Source of the DNA: Bacillus sp. HSf4
GTDB taxonomy: Bacteria > Bacillota > Bacilli > Bacillales > Bacillaceae
Length of the DNA: 64,000 nucleotides
Reading direction: 5' to 3'
Assembly (NCBI RefSeq): GCF_029537375.1
Contig: NZ_CP120679.1
Span: 4,197,501-4,261,500 of the forward strand
Shown: piece by piece, positions 39,677-49,549 of the stretch
Position numbering within the stretch: the stretch's first letter is position 1
Layout: each line of letters opens with the position of its first letter
The notes under the pieces: model-generated
Seen by the model: the letters and a program-made list of their open reading frames with translations, nothing else
The model's database searches: none
What the model was told of the DNA's origin: nothing
Program-made: the position numbers and the translations under genes

Positions 39677-40714
39677 ATGAAGTACTACTTAAAAAAAGGA
39701 ATGTTTTGGACTAAAAAAGAGAATGAAATCATCGTTTATTACACAAATTCCAGTTTAAGAAAAGGGATTCGTTCTTCCGATAATGAAAAGCTGTTCCAGC
39801 TTCTCACAATATTATCAGAACCAAAAACATACTCTGAATTGGTTGAAGCAGCCCCATTTGAAAAAAAAGAAAATTTAGATGCCACTCTTTCTTATTTATT
39901 ATCAAAAGGATATATTGCCGTTCAAGAAAGAGACGTTCAGAAAGTTGAAAATCGAGTCCGCAGTTTTGTAGACAGCATCCCAAATGTTTCATATAACGAC
40001 TACAGCCTTTCCATCGAAAAGACGCATATATGTATCATTGGTACCGGTACCGCGGGAAGTTATATACCCGAATGCTTAATTAAGCTAGGATTAAATAGAT
40101 TCACTTTGATTGATCCTGATAAAGTAGAGGAAAATAATTTATATGCCCAGAATTTCTCTTTTCGGGATGTCGGAAGATATAAAGTCGAAGTTCTAAAACA
40201 TAAATACGAAAATGAGTTTAAAACAAGCAACATTACGGCAATTATTCGACAATTGAGCAACTATGAAGATCTTAAGCATGCAGTCGCTCTTGAAGAAATT
40301 GATTATCTGGCATTATGCGCAGATAACAACACTTTAATCATAGATGTTTTGGAAAATATATTTTTGGATTTCCCCAACATCAAAATCATTATTAGCGGTT
40401 ATGCAGTTTTCCAGCAGCATTGTTATTTAATCGATAGAGAAACAAACGCTTCCATTTTAAAAGAGATTAAGCAAAATGTCAGCACGCTAAATGAACTGGA
40501 TGAAGTCATTGTAGAAAATAGCGGTGTTATATTTGATTCCTTATTTTCAGCCATTTCGATTTCAAAAATCATTTTTGATCATGTATTAAACATAAACTCC
40601 CCACAAATTGCCAAAGCGGACTTTCTCAACAACAGGTACTTTATCGGCAATGAGGACGAATACAAAATCCATGAAGAATATGAACACAGATTCACCGATC
40701 AAACTGTTTTGTAA
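39677..40714 (+). CDS. ThiF/E1-like adenylating enzyme with RRE-like N-terminal domain
   Basis: 345 residues; RBS AAGAAGGAGCC. Residues 1-100 form a small winged-helix-like domain (FQLLTILSEPKTYSELVEAA, LLSKGYIAV) of the kind seen as RiPP recognition elements. The E1/ThiF core follows: ATP loop IIGTGTAGSYIPECLIKLGL (120-139), FTLIDPDKVEENNLYAQNF (142-160) in place of the usual D-x-D..SNLxRQ, and LALCADN (211-217). The paired CxxC zinc motifs of ThiF/MoeB are absent. The family activates a carboxyl group as adenylate; in PaaA and MccB the target is a peptide. With the tiny gene upstream and the exporter downstream, peptide modification is the leading idea. The region is visibly AT-rich against its flanks. 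Confidence 0.75.
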   Translation: MKYYLKKGMFWTKKENEIIVYYTNSSLRKGIRSSDNEKLFQLLTILSEPKTYSELVEAAPFEKKENLDATLSYLLSKGYIAVQERDVQKVENRVRSFVDSIPNVSYNDYSLSIEKTHICIIGTGTAGSYIPECLIKLGLNRFTLIDPDKVEENNLYAQNFSFRDVGRYKVEVLKHKYENEFKTSNITAIIRQLSNYEDLKHAVALEEIDYLALCADNNTLIIDVLENIFLDFPNIKIIISGYAVFQQHCYLIDRETNASILKEIKQNVSTLNELDEVIVENSGVIFDSLFSAISISKIIFDHVLNINSPQIAKADFLNNRYFIGNEDEYKIHEEYEHRFTDQTVL

Positions 40715-40743
40715 TGAACCCTAAAAAATAGGTGGGTATTCGA

Positions 40744-42000
40744 ATGATAAGTGTACTAAAGATAAAAAATTTCTTTCTATTATTCAGTGGCAGATTGTTA
40801 ACGAATTTGGGGGACAGCATCTATAGCGTCGCGGCTATGTGGCTTGTATTTAAATTAACCGGAAGCTCTTTTTACACCGGTCTCGCGGGAATGCTGATCA
40901 TGCTTCCGGGAATATTTGAGTTTTTAGTTGGGCCCTTAATTGACAGATGGCGTTTAAAATCAATCTTGATTTATACTCAGTGGATTCAGGCTTTTGTTGT
41001 CATGGCCGTTCCCCTCTCATACTTTCTCGGTTTTTTAAATGTATGGCTTGTCATTTTTGTCATGCTTATAGCTACTTCTATTGAACAAATCGTCTATCCG
41101 GCACAGCAAGCAGCTTTACCGAAGCTATTGAAAAAAGAGGATCTTGTAGCCGGCAACTCTTTGATGACTTTTGCTTATCAGGGAACAGATATTGTTTTGG
41201 TTGGATTATCCGGTATGTTAATTGTATACATAGGTGTCATCAATATATATCTGATTGATGTATTGACATTTGTTTTAGCTGCGCTCATCTTTGGGCTCAT
41301 GAAATTTCCCCTAACTGACACGAACCCTTCATCATTAGAGAGCAAGAAATCTTACTTCAGTGAATTAAAAGAAGGAAAAGATTTCGTTAAAAACTCAATT
41401 ATTCTTAAAATGTTGATTCCTTTAACAATTATAAACTTCATTTTTGGTATGATTACAGCAATTATGCCTGAGTTTTCAAGCCATATAGGAGGAGAAGCAT
41501 TTTACGGCTATTTTCTGTGTACAATGTCTATTTCTTTATTGCTGGGTTCGCTATTATCCCAGATTCTAACTAAATTACCTTTAGGATATACGACCATTTC
41601 TTGCTTTTTTCTCTCAGCGTTCTTTTGGTTTTGCTCATACTTATCAAGCCATCCTCTCATGATTTTAATCAATTTCGGACTTGCTTTTATTCCCATTGGA
41701 ATTCATAACGTTATATTAATTTCTACGATTCAATCATTGGTACCTGAAGAGCTTACAGGAAGGGTATTTGCGTTGGTCGGTTCCCTGTCGGCATTGTTTT
41801 TACCGATAGGTTCCCTTTTGGGAGGCTTTTTATCAACTCAAATCGAAGTTAAATTAATATATGGATTGGGGAGTTTTGCAATCTTATTTATTGCAGCGTA
41901 TTGGCTGCTGACTTCAAAATTACGGGCACTGCCTGCACCAGGCGATGTTTCTGAAGATCATCCTCAATTATCTGCTAACCATGAAAACAGTTTCAACTAA
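40744..42000 (+). CDS. MFS exporter of the peptide island
   Basis: 418 residues from ATG 40744 (GGTGGG 7 bp upstream; a GTG at 40732 is less likely). Twelve TM helices of the MFS_3/MefA-EntS drug-efflux type, beginning MISVLKIKNFFLLFSGRLLT; motif A-like GPLIDRWRLKSILI follows TM2. The C-terminal tail is acidic and soluble. Thirty bases after the E1-like gene, it probably exports the modified product and may confer self-resistance, as PaaB-like and other small-peptide exporters do. Confidence 0.85.
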   Translation: MISVLKIKNFFLLFSGRLLTNLGDSIYSVAAMWLVFKLTGSSFYTGLAGMLIMLPGIFEFLVGPLIDRWRLKSILIYTQWIQAFVVMAVPLSYFLGFLNVWLVIFVMLIATSIEQIVYPAQQAALPKLLKKEDLVAGNSLMTFAYQGTDIVLVGLSGMLIVYIGVINIYLIDVLTFVLAALIFGLMKFPLTDTNPSSLESKKSYFSELKEGKDFVKNSIILKMLIPLTIINFIFGMITAIMPEFSSHIGGEAFYGYFLCTMSISLLLGSLLSQILTKLPLGYTTISCFFLSAFFWFCSYLSSHPLMILINFGLAFIPIGIHNVILISTIQSLVPEELTGRVFALVGSLSALFLPIGSLLGGFLSTQIEVKLIYGLGSFAILFIAAYWLLTSKLRALPAPGDVSEDHPQLSANHENSFN

Positions 42001-42004
42001 ATCT

Positions 42005-42032
42005 AATAGGGGGCACATGTCCCCCCCTATTC
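42005..42032. terminator. Hairpin between convergent genes
   Basis: AATAGGGGG/CCCCCCCTATT-type stem around CACATGT. GC-rich and stable but without a T run on either side, so termination is likely only partial. Confidence 0.5.
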
Positions 42033-42036
42033 AAAA

Positions 42037-42573
42037 TTATCTATAATGTCTTCTTTTCCATCTTTTCCGAACACCAACCGCTCTTTGAGCATATAATGTT
42101 CTCCGGCGTTTTTTATAATGCTGCTCGTTTGTTTCATCCTCTTCCGGCTTCTTCTCCTTTTGAAGAATAAATCCCGCGACTAAAAAAGGGATGCCTGAAA
42201 GATTTGTGAAGATATTTTTAATCCCCATGGCTAAAATAAAAGCTCCCCAACCAGAAAATGGGTTGTTTCTGATTTTTATATAGGCCGTGATTTCCAGGGC
42301 AATAAAAAGAAGCGACTGCGCTAATATCACAATCAGCATGATCAAAATGAAAAGGAGGACTAAATTAAAGAAAGTGCCCGAGTAAACCATCATTTTCAGC
42401 ATGTCGACGAAAGTCGCAGCCTGCATATATCCGTCTGTGACATTTGGATTCCAAACAGCATAAGAATCAAACTGATGTTTGATATGAAAAAAAGCGAATA
42501 AAATGATAAACCAATAAATGATATGTAAGCTGATGCCTAATAAGGTGAGTCTGTTTGCTGCTTTGTTTTGCAT
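42037..42573 (-). CDS. Four-helix membrane protein downstream of yxeI
   Basis: 178 residues from ATG 42573 (AGAAGGA upstream; ATG 42594 overlaps the yxeI stop). Four TM helices (about 8-28, 60-95, 105-125, 127-145), a small extracellular domain (HQFDSYAVWNPNVTDGYMQ) and a very basic C-terminal tail (KKRRRTLYAQRAVGVRKRWK). This resembles DUF4064-like proteins, but I am not certain. Translationally coupled to yxeI. Function unknown. Confidence 0.65.
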   Translation of the reverse strand: MQNKAANRLTLLGISLHIIYWFIILFAFFHIKHQFDSYAVWNPNVTDGYMQAATFVDMLKMMVYSGTFFNLVLLFILIMLIVILAQSLLFIALEITAYIKIRNNPFSGWGAFILAMGIKNIFTNLSGIPFLVAGFILQKEKKPEEDETNEQHYKKRRRTLYAQRAVGVRKRWKRRHYR

Positions 42574-42590
42574 GTCGTTCCTTCTTTCTG

Positions 42591-43580
42591 TCATGATTGA
42601 AGAGAATGAACCGCCTCTTCATGGTTTGCCGGAAACGATTTTAATTCGCGCTGATCCAAGTCTTCGTCTAATAAGCAAACCTTTTGAATCTGCCTGTTTT
42701 GGTAGTGGTGATAATAATAGCTGCACGTTTCACTGCACATGACCGCCGTGTATTGGGTATAGTCATCTTCACCCTGCTCTGTGATGACAATTCCTTTCGG
42801 GATATTCATATTGGAGAGAATATGAAATGCCGCCGATACGCCTTCTGTCTCGCCGGAAACCGGTTTAATGTGTTCTTTCAAATACGCGGCCCTTACAAAC
42901 CGAGATGGCGGTGTGAAGTCTCCCGGCAGACCCGCTAATCCCGAACCTTGGCCAAAAGCTGACAATGTCAGCTTTCCCACTTTTTTCGCAGTGAATTGGC
43001 CCGGGCGCAGCCCGATGTAGTTTCGCAAATTGGTTAAATGCCATGGGAATTCCGGGCTGTTCGTCAGCACGCCAACCGGATTGTCATGAATTTGGATGCC
43101 GGCTGCCGTCGGTTCAACAACGATACTGTGGCCGGAACCGTCCGATAATATCCAGTGAAGCGGAGTGACCGTCTTCAGCAAAGCAACCTCTCTCTCCACG
43201 ATGGCAAGCGAAGCGGCAGCTTTTTTCACTTCTTCCACATCACGGCACTGTGACAGCACCCATGTCACAAATTCATGCGGCGCGATGTTATGATATTGAT
43301 CCTGCGCCTCTTTTTCATAGACGGCATAACCCGGGAAATAAAGTGCTGCACAAGCCAAGCCTTTTTCATTCACCCCATCGGCGAATAAAGCATTGTTCAG
43401 CTTCCTGCCCATGCCGATAAACGCATAGCCTCCCTCATGCTCCTTGCCGTCCGCTTCGCTTTTCCATTTGTAATGCCGCGGATGCAGCAGCACTTCTCCA
43501 TCTAGCTGAAAAGCAAAATCCATCGTTCTGGCCAACAAATGCTCCTGACTGGCAGTCGCCAGCGTCATACTTGTACACAT
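42591..43580 (-). CDS. yxeI: Penicillin V acylase / bile salt hydrolase family amidase (YxeI)
   Basis: 329 residues from ATG 43580 (GGATGGAG upstream); the longer frame would bury the catalytic residue. Cys2 (MCTSMTLAT) becomes the N-terminal nucleophile after Met removal, as in Ntn hydrolases; RTMDFAF carries the conserved Arg and Asp, and [20 protein letters not shown] the Asn residues. B. subtilis YxeI is nearly the same length and hydrolyses penicillin V. The natural substrate may be an N-acyl-homoserine lactone or similar amide. Confidence 0.9.
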   Translation of the reverse strand: MCTSMTLATASQEHLLARTMDFAFQLDGEVLLHPRHYKWKSEADGKEHEGGYAFIGMGRKLNNALFADGVNEKGLACAALYFPGYAVYEKEAQDQYHNIAPHEFVTWVLSQCRDVEEVKKAAASLAIVEREVALLKTVTPLHWILSDGSGHSIVVEPTAAGIQIHDNPVGVLTNSPEFPWHLTNLRNYIGLRPGQFTAKKVGKLTLSAFGQGSGLAGLPGDFTPPSRFVRAAYLKEHIKPVSGETEGVSAAFHILSNMNIPKGIVITEQGEDDYTQYTAVMCSETCSYYYHHYQNRQIQKVCLLDEDLDQRELKSFPANHEEAVHSLQS

Positions 43581-43674
43581 TGCGCTCCATCCTTTTTGTT
43601 TGATATTACACTTAGTGAACAATTCATGTTCATGTTACCGAATTGGAAAAGATTCGTCAAAATGAAAGGGTAAT

Positions 43675-43703
43675 AGAAAAAAGCCGAGATAAAAACCTCG
43701 GCT
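43675..43703 (-). terminator. Terminator of the 43731 gene
   Basis: AGCCGAG/CTCGGCT (43682-43688 with 43697-43703), followed on the minus strand by six Ts. Confidence 0.85.
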
Positions 43704-43730
43704 AGTTAATTAAATATATTCCTCTAGCTG

Positions 43731-44849
43731 TCAAAAAGAAGTATTATCTTTTTTATATTCTAACTTTCTAATTATGTCATAAGTTTTTTGATTGTTGTAA
43801 AATAAAATACGATAAGAGTCCCCTCCATAAAAACAAGATTTTTTAATGTTTAATAAAATGTCATCTTCATATTCAGTTACCATATTATCTTCATATATAC
43901 AATTTTGAACTTTTAAAAAATACTTCATCGCCTTTTCTTCAACCTTTTTGCTTACATGTTCTAATATTAGTTTTGCTATCAGTATTGTTGATATAATAGG
44001 AAAGCTTATAAAAGCAATGTATATAGATACTTGTCCAGAAATAAAATGATTGTGGCTCAGCATACTTACCCCTAAGTTTAAAAAATTAAAGATCACTATA
44101 ATTGAGCTTGCAATATTAAGATAATTGAGATACTGTTTTAAGTTCAATGTTGATTGGAATATAAGGATATAAATCAATAACAAACAACATGATAGAAAGG
44201 TAAATATAAGTAACCCCCATAAATCATGTAGTATGTTCAATAGTTTTTTATCATTTATTCTATATAATCCGGTTGGAAATAACCAATATTTCGCTCTTTC
44301 TTGAATGGATAAAATCAAACTTATGCTTTGAGTAATTATAGAAATTTTTAATCCCCACTCCAAAAAATAACCGAAAATGATTTCAAATATATTATGTGTT
44401 TTTTTGAGGTGAATGCAAAAGGAACCTAGCAGGTAAATAATTAAAATGAATATAGGAAATTGGGCAATATAATCATTGCTATCAAAAAAAAATAGAATAG
44501 GTATACTTATTGTCATTAATATTGCTGAAATAATAGCATTTTGAAACTCTTTTAGTCTGTTATGGTAATCTTTTTTATAATCAATGTAATAATAATCAAA
44601 AAGTTTATTACTATTATTGTAACATTTAAATAAATATTGAAATCGAAAATAAAGTACACTCACAAAAAATAAAAAAAATATACTGTAAGAAGATACTCTT
44701 ATTATTTCTTCAATAAAAGAGTTACCTAATTTTCTATCTAAGTATTGAACACAGAAAAAAGGTGTAAAAACCAGATAAAAAAAACCCAAACTTGAAATTT
44801 TGATAATTTTATTTATATTATATTTCAAGAAAGTTATTATTTTCTTCAT
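43731..44849 (-). CDS. AT-rich orphan membrane protein
   Basis: 372 residues with about eight predicted TM helices, many Ile, Phe, Lys and Asn, and codon use far more AT-rich than its neighbours. No family recognised. N-terminus MKKIITFLKYNINKIIKISS; a C-terminal cytoplasmic segment (KKVEEKAMKYFLKVQNCIYE and on) follows the last helix. Its composition and isolation suggest recent acquisition. Confidence 0.6.
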   Translation of the reverse strand: MKKIITFLKYNINKIIKISSLGFFYLVFTPFFCVQYLDRKLGNSFIEEIIRVSSYSIFFLFFVSVLYFRFQYLFKCYNNSNKLFDYYYIDYKKDYHNRLKEFQNAIISAILMTISIPILFFFDSNDYIAQFPIFILIIYLLGSFCIHLKKTHNIFEIIFGYFLEWGLKISIITQSISLILSIQERAKYWLFPTGLYRINDKKLLNILHDLWGLLIFTFLSCCLLLIYILIFQSTLNLKQYLNYLNIASSIIVIFNFLNLGVSMLSHNHFISGQVSIYIAFISFPIISTILIAKLILEHVSKKVEEKAMKYFLKVQNCIYEDNMVTEYEDDILLNIKKSCFYGGDSYRILFYNNQKTYDIIRKLEYKKDNTSF

Positions 44850-45044
44850 AGATTCTAAACTCCTCTTGCTTCAGACAATGTCTATATGCATGGCAACAGC
44901 ATTAGATATGTCGGAAATAAATTGAATTTAATAAGAATAACTATGTATTACGTTTTAAATAATTCCCCTTAATTAACTTATTTTAAAGACTTTATCTTTA
45001 ATTATCGTATAATTCATTTGGTTTTTCCATATAAAAGCCGATCT

Positions 45045-45076
45045 AAAAAAGCACATACCTTAAATAGGTATATGCT
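45045..45076 (-). terminator. Terminator of abn2
   Basis: GCATATACCT/AGGTATGTGC on the minus strand (45051-45074, with a G-U pair), followed by Ts; A/T-rich on the other side, so it may act both ways. Confidence 0.75.
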
Positions 45077-45103
45077 TTTTTGTTATCCTCACTTTATCTA
45101 ATC

Positions 45104-46516
45104 TTAATCCTTATTTCCCCAAACCGCATCCCCTTCACGAGACAACGCGCTAAATGTCATTACTTTCCGCCCGGCGCTCGCATCCCACTGCCGCAGAAAC
45201 ACGCCGTCGTATTGTTTTCCGTCGATCTTGAGTTCAATTCGGTTGTGTCCTGTTTTCTTCCATGTTCCCGTCGCCGCGCCAGACACTTTTCCATTCTGAT
45301 GTAAATGAATGTCCGTTGATTGTTTGATGTCTGCGGAGATGTCTTTGCCGTGCCGCACCAATTCGTAATCGCCAATCACATCCGCTTTTTTCACCTTCCC
45401 GGGCTTTTCTCCCGCATAGCGGTGAGGCGCGACGACAGGCCAGCCCTCTTTGTTCATCAGCATTTGATGGACGCGGACTTCATGCTCCTCGCCTCTTTCC
45501 GGGAAACGGGTGTGGAAAATCAAGTAGGATTGGCCGCTTTTTTCATCATAGAAAGCGGAATTATGCCCTGGTGAGACATAGCCGCTTTTATTTTCAAACT
45601 GAAAGTTCCCCATGAGCTTGACGCCGTAAGGTTCAATGGAACGGTCATCAAAAAGCGTGCCTTCTTTGCCGCGAACATCGATCATCGCATTGCCTTCTGC
45701 ATCATAGTATGGGCCGTCCGGCTGTTTGGAGCGGGCGACACGGATGTTGTACCCGCCGTCAGCGGCAAGTCCCCCGAAGGACATGTACAGGTAGTAATAC
45801 TGTGTTTCAGGATTGTAGAGAATGTATGCACCTTCAATCCGGCTGTGGTTGCCGCCAATCAGCTTTTTCCCGTACCCCTGGCCGGGAAGCGGGAGTCCGG
45901 TTTTCCGGTCCATTTCTAAAATGAAAATCCCGCCTGAATAGGAGCCGTACACCATCCACAGTTTTCCGTCCCGGTCAAAAAATGTGTGCGGATCGACGAC
46001 ATTCGGATGCTTTGTCGCGTCATAAAGGGTGCCGTCATTGCTGATTCCGTCCATTCCCGACTTTAAAAATATGCCTTTGTTTTTGTACGGGCCTTCGATG
46101 TCGTCGGCGACGGCCAGACCGAGGGCCGATCGCGGCGAATCGCCGCGGCAGGCGTTGTAATACATATAAAATTTGCCGTCCTCAAGCTGTGTGACATCCG
46201 GCGCCCACAATGTATCGCTTTCCGCCCATTCAAAGGTTTCTTTTAATTCTTCATATACATTCGGAATCAGGGGATTGTTGTTGTTTACACTGGAAGAAAT
46301 CTGCGTCCATTGCATAAGGTCGTCTGACTTGGCGGAAGCCAAATGCGAGCCGAATACATAGTACGTATCATCGACCTTGATGACGGATGGATCATGAACG
46401 GTCACATCGGAAAAAATCGGTTTTTGAAATGTTGCAAATGCAGTGCCTGGCACTAAACAGGCAGTGATGATGAAAGTCAATGCAAGAATCCGAAAGAAAC
46501 GCTTACTCATCTTCAT
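45104..46516 (-). CDS. abn2: Secreted endo-alpha-1,5-L-arabinanase, GH43
   Basis: 470 residues from ATG 46516 (GAGAGGAGAAC upstream); B. subtilis Abn2/YxiA has almost the same length. Signal peptide MKMSKRFFRILALTFIITAC... with cleavage after AFA. The five-bladed propeller carries base Asp (VHDPSVIKVDD), the pKa-modulating Asp (PNVVDPHTFFD), acid Glu (SRIEGAYILYN) and the metal-site His (SPGHNSAFYD). A C-terminal beta-domain (about 380-470) is typical of the Abn2 type. It degrades linear and branched arabinan outside the cell. A cre-like site overlaps its leader. Confidence 0.93.
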   Translation of the reverse strand: MKMSKRFFRILALTFIITACLVPGTAFATFQKPIFSDVTVHDPSVIKVDDTYYVFGSHLASAKSDDLMQWTQISSSVNNNNPLIPNVYEELKETFEWAESDTLWAPDVTQLEDGKFYMYYNACRGDSPRSALGLAVADDIEGPYKNKGIFLKSGMDGISNDGTLYDATKHPNVVDPHTFFDRDGKLWMVYGSYSGGIFILEMDRKTGLPLPGQGYGKKLIGGNHSRIEGAYILYNPETQYYYLYMSFGGLAADGGYNIRVARSKQPDGPYYDAEGNAMIDVRGKEGTLFDDRSIEPYGVKLMGNFQFENKSGYVSPGHNSAFYDEKSGQSYLIFHTRFPERGEEHEVRVHQMLMNKEGWPVVAPHRYAGEKPGKVKKADVIGDYELVRHGKDISADIKQSTDIHLHQNGKVSGAATGTWKKTGHNRIELKIDGKQYDGVFLRQWDASAGRKVMTFSALSREGDAVWGNKD

Positions 46517-46531
46517 TTGTTCTCCTCTCTT

Positions 46532-46546
46532 TTGAAACGCTTTCAT
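46532..46546 (-). promoter_or_regulatory. cre-like site before abn2
   Basis: Minus strand ATGAAAGCGTTTCAA matches the cre core with one mismatch near the 3' end; arabinanase genes are under CcpA control in B. subtilis. Confidence 0.5.
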
Positions 46547-46591
46547 TTTTGACAATCCATCATATGCCGCTTATCCGTTGTTTATTACGAA

Positions 46592-46621
46592 CAAAAAGGC
46601 TCTCGACAAAGTCGACAGCCT
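46592..46621 (-). terminator. Terminator of dbpA
   Basis: AGGCT-TCGAC/GTCGA-AGCCT stem (46597-46607 with 46611-46621), five Ts on the minus strand. Confidence 0.88.
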
Positions 46622-46625
46622 GAAA

Positions 46626-48074
46626 TTAGCTCTTCCTTGCTTTATGCACTTTCAACAATTTCCCTTTGACGGTTGTTTCTTTCATCGCATTTAACACGAG
46701 CGGGCCTTTTCCGTTTAATATCTCAACAAATGAACATTGCTCTTGAATCGTGATAATACCGATATCTTCCGCAGACACACCATCGATTTTAGCAATCGTT
46801 CCGACGAAATCAACGGCTCTCAATTTCTTCTTCTTTCCCCCATTAAAATAGAGCTTCATGATTGCTTGATTTAACGATTCACTCTTATCTTTTTTAAGCT
46901 CGGGTTTTTTATTGATATTCTGTTGAAACGCCGCTTTTGCTTGCGCCACTTCTTTTTTTGACGGAGCCTCGATGACAGGAATGGCTAAACCGATATAGTC
47001 TTCAATTTCCGCCACGATGTTCTTTTCAGACGGTGTGGCAAAGGTGACCGCTTTTCCCCGGCTGCCAGCTCGTCCCGTTCTTCCGGTACGGTGCACATAG
47101 CTTTCTTTATCTAATGGAAGGTCATAGTTGATCACATGTGTCATGTTCTCAATGTCGATACCCCTTGCCGCCACATCGGTGGCTATCAAATAGCGAAATG
47201 CTCCGCGTCTAAAGCGGTTCATCACGGCAAAACGTTCTTCTTGAGACATTCCGCCATGGATTTTCATGCAGGGATAACCTAAACCGGCCAATCGCCGGTG
47301 CAATTCGTTCACATGTTCCTGTGTGCGGCAAAACATGATGCAGCTGTCCGGGTTCTCAGTAATTAAAACATCCCGCAAAAGTGAAAACTTGTCATGTTCG
47401 TTTACAATGATCAGTGCATGATCAATGTCCGCGGTTGTCATACCGCTTGCTTTGATCTCGATTTTCAAAGGGTTTTTCATATATTGATCGGCAAGGTGCT
47501 CCACATCCTCCGGAAAGGTCGCTGAAAACAGCATGGTCAGCCGTTCATCAGGCAGATGACGGATGATCGCTTCAACCTGGTCGATAAATCCCATATTCAG
47601 CATTTCATCAGCTTCATCGATGATCAGGTATTGCAGTTTTTCCAGCGGAAGCGTTCCTTTTTCAATGTGCTCTAATAAACGGCCCGGAGTCCCGACAACC
47701 ACATGGCATTTTTGTTTCAGCTCCGTTTTTTGCCGCTCAAAGGACGATTTTCCGTAAACAGCTGCTGCTTTTATTCTTTTATAGCGGCCGATGTTGATCA
47801 AATCCTCTTTTACCTGAGCGGCCAGCTCGCGCGTCGGTGTCAAAACCAGGGCTTGAGGCTTGTTTTCTCCCCAGTCCGACAACTCGCAAACCGGAATTCC
47901 AAACGCAGCCGTCTTCCCGCTCCCCGTCTGTGCTTTCACGATCACATCCCGACTTTTAAGCACCGCGGGGATCACTTCGCTCTGCACCGCGGTCGGATGC
48001 TTATACCTTAGATGATCGAGGGCTTTCACGATATCTCCGCTTAACCTAAAGCTTTTAAAACTGGTTTTGCTCAT
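46626..48074 (-). CDS. dbpA: ATP-dependent RNA helicase DbpA/YxiN
   Basis: 482 residues from ATG 48074 (AAGGAG upstream). All DEAD-box motifs are present: [50 protein letters not shown] and [10 protein letters not shown]. The C-terminal domain (about 405-482; [20 protein letters not shown]) is the RNA-recognition fold that binds hairpin 92 of 23S rRNA in B. subtilis YxiN. It assists assembly of the large ribosomal subunit. Confidence 0.95.
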   Translation of the reverse strand: MSKTSFKSFRLSGDIVKALDHLRYKHPTAVQSEVIPAVLKSRDVIVKAQTGSGKTAAFGIPVCELSDWGENKPQALVLTPTRELAAQVKEDLINIGRYKRIKAAAVYGKSSFERQKTELKQKCHVVVGTPGRLLEHIEKGTLPLEKLQYLIIDEADEMLNMGFIDQVEAIIRHLPDERLTMLFSATFPEDVEHLADQYMKNPLKIEIKASGMTTADIDHALIIVNEHDKFSLLRDVLITENPDSCIMFCRTQEHVNELHRRLAGLGYPCMKIHGGMSQEERFAVMNRFRRGAFRYLIATDVAARGIDIENMTHVINYDLPLDKESYVHRTGRTGRAGSRGKAVTFATPSEKNIVAEIEDYIGLAIPVIEAPSKKEVAQAKAAFQQNINKKPELKKDKSESLNQAIMKLYFNGGKKKKLRAVDFVGTIAKIDGVSAEDIGIITIQEQCSFVEILNGKGPLVLNAMKETTVKGKLLKVHKARKS

Positions 48075-48327
48075 AAATGGACTCCTTTTGGTCATATGTT
48101 TTCCAGTGAATGATGGCGTATGTATATGAATGTGATTATACGCTAAGGCTCCTTGATTTTAAAAGGCATTAAAAAAGAGGCTGGATAAAAACAACCCCTA
48201 AAAATGCAATAACATAAGCTCTACAACAATGGGAGTCCAAACTTAAACAAACTACTTCAGATAATTAAACATGAAATAAATTAATCGATAGAGACGACAA
48301 CTTTAAGTATTTCTATAAAATAATTGT

Positions 48328-48924
48328 TTAAAAAATAGAGGCTATTGAAGCTATTGAAAAGATTAATGCTATGATGAAAATAATTCCCATTAAACGCTGC
48401 AAAAGAAAAGGAAGACGGGCTAAAACAACCTGAACTTCGTAATTTATTGTCCAAGCAAAAAATAAGAAATATCGTAAAAAATCGTTTATCCACCCACCCG
48501 GTTCTTCATATATATTAACTTCATACTGTTTTATTACCCATGTAGGAAATAGCAATGAAAATATTGCCATGATAAAATTGATAGTCAACGACACATACAA
48601 TAAAGCGCTTGGATATGGAATATGTTCTCTTAAAACAAAACTTAAAAATAAACTTAAAACAATGAATGTAGTAATGCCTACTATTAGATTTGATTTTTTA
48701 AATATATTTGTCCTCGGACTAATATATATTTTTTTTGTTTTAAAACCATAAACAAAAGAAAGTAAAATCAAAAAACATTCTGCAAAAAATATAAATAAAA
48801 ATAACGAAATACCGCTGTCATCTTGATTCCAATATGGAATATTTATCAGTAAAAGTGCCACTAACAACAGGAGTAAAGCATTGCTTCTCAACAAAAAAAT
48901 ACAGCTTTTTTTCATGGAAAACAT
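48328..48924 (-). CDS. Orphan membrane protein, 198 residues
   Basis: Starts MFSMKKSCIFLLRSNALLLL with AAAAGGATA upstream. Five to six TM helices and a conserved-looking loop (YEVNIYEEPGGWINDFLRYF) before the last ones. AT-rich, no family recognised. It stands alone between dbpA and the next small membrane gene; the 250 bp downstream of it hold no clear terminator or gene. Confidence 0.6.
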   Translation of the reverse strand: MFSMKKSCIFLLRSNALLLLLVALLLINIPYWNQDDSGISLFLFIFFAECFLILLSFVYGFKTKKIYISPRTNIFKKSNLIVGITTFIVLSLFLSFVLREHIPYPSALLYVSLTINFIMAIFSLLFPTWVIKQYEVNIYEEPGGWINDFLRYFLFFAWTINYEVQVVLARLPFLLQRLMGIIFIIALIFSIASIASIF

Positions 48925-49045
48925 AAATCCGTTATCCTTTTCTTTTCCTAAAAAGAGAAGAGATATCGCTTTCTAAAGAGGAGATTTTAGCAGCATGGTT
49001 GGACATATCATTCACCCCGGTATGAAGATTTCCTCATGAATTAAA

Positions 49046-49285
49046 CTATTGTTTAAAATCCTGTTTGCAAAAATAAACAACTGCGAAAACAAATCCCGTC
49101 ATAACGGCTAAAATGAAAGATATCCCCAACAAGCCTAAATAACCAAATCCCAGCCCGGCATCTCTTGCAGGATCACCAGTTGCCAACAACATGAGCAAAA
49201 AATAAGAGAGAAGTGCATATAAAAAAAAAGATGTGACACCTGTAAGAATAAATATCATCAAACTTGCAAAAGCCGCCGTTAACAT
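49046..49285 (-). CDS. Small membrane protein, 79 residues
   Basis: ATG 49285 chosen for GGCGGAGGAAC upstream; earlier in-frame ATGs (49327, 49315) have none. Two hydrophobic stretches (1-33, 47-72) are joined by LATGDPARDAGLGFGY. Function unknown. Confidence 0.6.
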   Translation of the reverse strand: MLTAAFASLMIFILTGVTSFFLYALLSYFLLMLLATGDPARDAGLGFGYLGLLGISFILAVMTGFVFAVVYFCKQDFKQ

Positions 49286-49501
49286 AAAATTGTTCCTCCG
49301 CCATAAGTCGTTCATAATTTTTAACATTCAGGTTGAAAGACCACTTTTTCGTGAAATTTCCCCTACATTCCGATCTTGCACAAGCTATAAATCGAGACCT
49401 TTTTCATAATACAATATGTACCAAAACAGGTAAATAGGAAATAAGGCTTGTCTTGAATGGTTGATCTTGCATCCATTTTTTAGAGTGGGGGGCTGAATAG
49501 A

Positions 49502-49537
49502 TAAAAAAACAGCACATCCCCTTAAGGCCTGTGCTGT
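49502..49537 (-). terminator. Terminator of the deo operon
   Basis: ACAGCACA/TGTGCTGT stem (49509-49516 with 49530-49537) and a T run on the minus strand, directly after pdp. Confidence 0.88.
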
Positions 49538-49549
49538 CCTCATGTTCTT

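Noticed and set aside
48170..48260. GAGGCTGGATAAAAAC motif similar to sequences at some IS or terminator ends
   Set aside because: No matching inverted repeat or transposase nearby; similarity is only impressionistic.
48930..49040. Short plus-strand frame reading EEILAAWLDISFTP and a nearby MVGHIIHPGMK frame
   Set aside because: Could be a gene relic, but too short and without any context to support it.
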